From Paralithodes platypus (lineage: Eukaryota; Arthropoda; Malacostraca; Decapoda; Lithodidae): DNA of 64,000 bases. The translations under genes were made by a program, and so were the position numbers. The notes below the pieces were generated by a model, which had not been told where the DNA came from, made no database searches, and saw only the letters and a list, made by a program, of their open reading frames with translations. The stretch spans positions 5,678,210 to 5,742,209 of the forward strand of contig CM064552.1 of the NCBI GenBank assembly GCA_032716605.1, given 5' to 3'. Of this stretch, positions 63,953 through 64,000 are shown in pieces; positions within the stretch are counted from its first letter, which is position 1, and the number at the start of each line of letters is the position of its first letter.

Positions 63953-64000
63953 GTTAGTACTATTTCTATTATATTTTACTATTTTGCAATTTTACTATTT

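Overview
This is eukaryotic, intron-rich and very repeat-rich DNA. Decapod crustacean is the best guess. It carries many copies of a non-LTR retrotransposon whose reverse-transcriptase style I associate with decapods, tRNA-headed SINE-like repeats, dense (CA)n/(GA)n/(TAA)n microsatellites, hundreds of bases of fold-back MITEs, and arthropod-like TATA + initiator promoters. No bacterial features, rRNA genes, functional tRNA genes or CRISPR arrays were seen. The species cannot be fixed from sequence alone.

The window holds one protein-coding story: two tandem paralogous genes on the + strand. Gene 1 spans about 25.93-45.46 kb. Gene 2 spans 56.91 kb to beyond the window end. Both have the same architecture: a TATA box 29 bp before an initiator-like GCAGTAG; a short signal-peptide exon; an exon for a 6-cysteine beta-defensin-like domain (C-x6-C-x5-C-x12-C-x5-CC); a ~400-codon exon of Lys-rich repeats ending in an 8-cysteine domain; and two small exons each encoding another 8-cysteine domain ending in C-x-C-C. 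In gene 1 these are followed by a long mucin-like exon. That exon has Thr/Ala/Pro repeats, two copies of a coiled-coil/furin-site/beta-rich domain, Ser/Gln/Pro repeats and Gly-Asn-Ser-Val-Thr repeats. A duplicated alternative last exon lies 1.8 kb further on. Every junction after the first domain exon is phase 1, so the modules can be duplicated or skipped in frame. The predicted products are secreted, highly cationic, cysteine-rich and mucin-tailed. I do not know a named family with this combination. The defensin-like label rests on cysteine spacing only, and an antimicrobial, barrier or matrix role is inference.

Layout: 0-25.9 kb has no recognisable gene. It is a mosaic of MITE families (called A, A', B, C, D, E, F, H, J, K here), retrotransposon tails, microsatellites and minisatellites. 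25.9-45.5 kb is gene 1, with a tandem array of four signal-peptide exons, a 5'-truncated LINE with an open 565-codon reverse-transcriptase frame, and further LINE/MITE insertions in introns. 45.5-56.9 kb is repeats again, with one inverted fragment of the mucin repeat embedded in an unidentified coding-looking stretch (49.4-50.1 kb). 56.9-64 kb is gene 2, cut off by the window end after its fifth exon.

Families A, B and C all end in TTAA and begin or end with runs of C/G, as expected for piggyBac-type non-autonomous elements. Family D has TA-like ends. Several elements are nested in others, which gives a relative insertion order. Exon models come from splice consensus, phase agreement and paralog comparison by eye. 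No transcript or database search was available.
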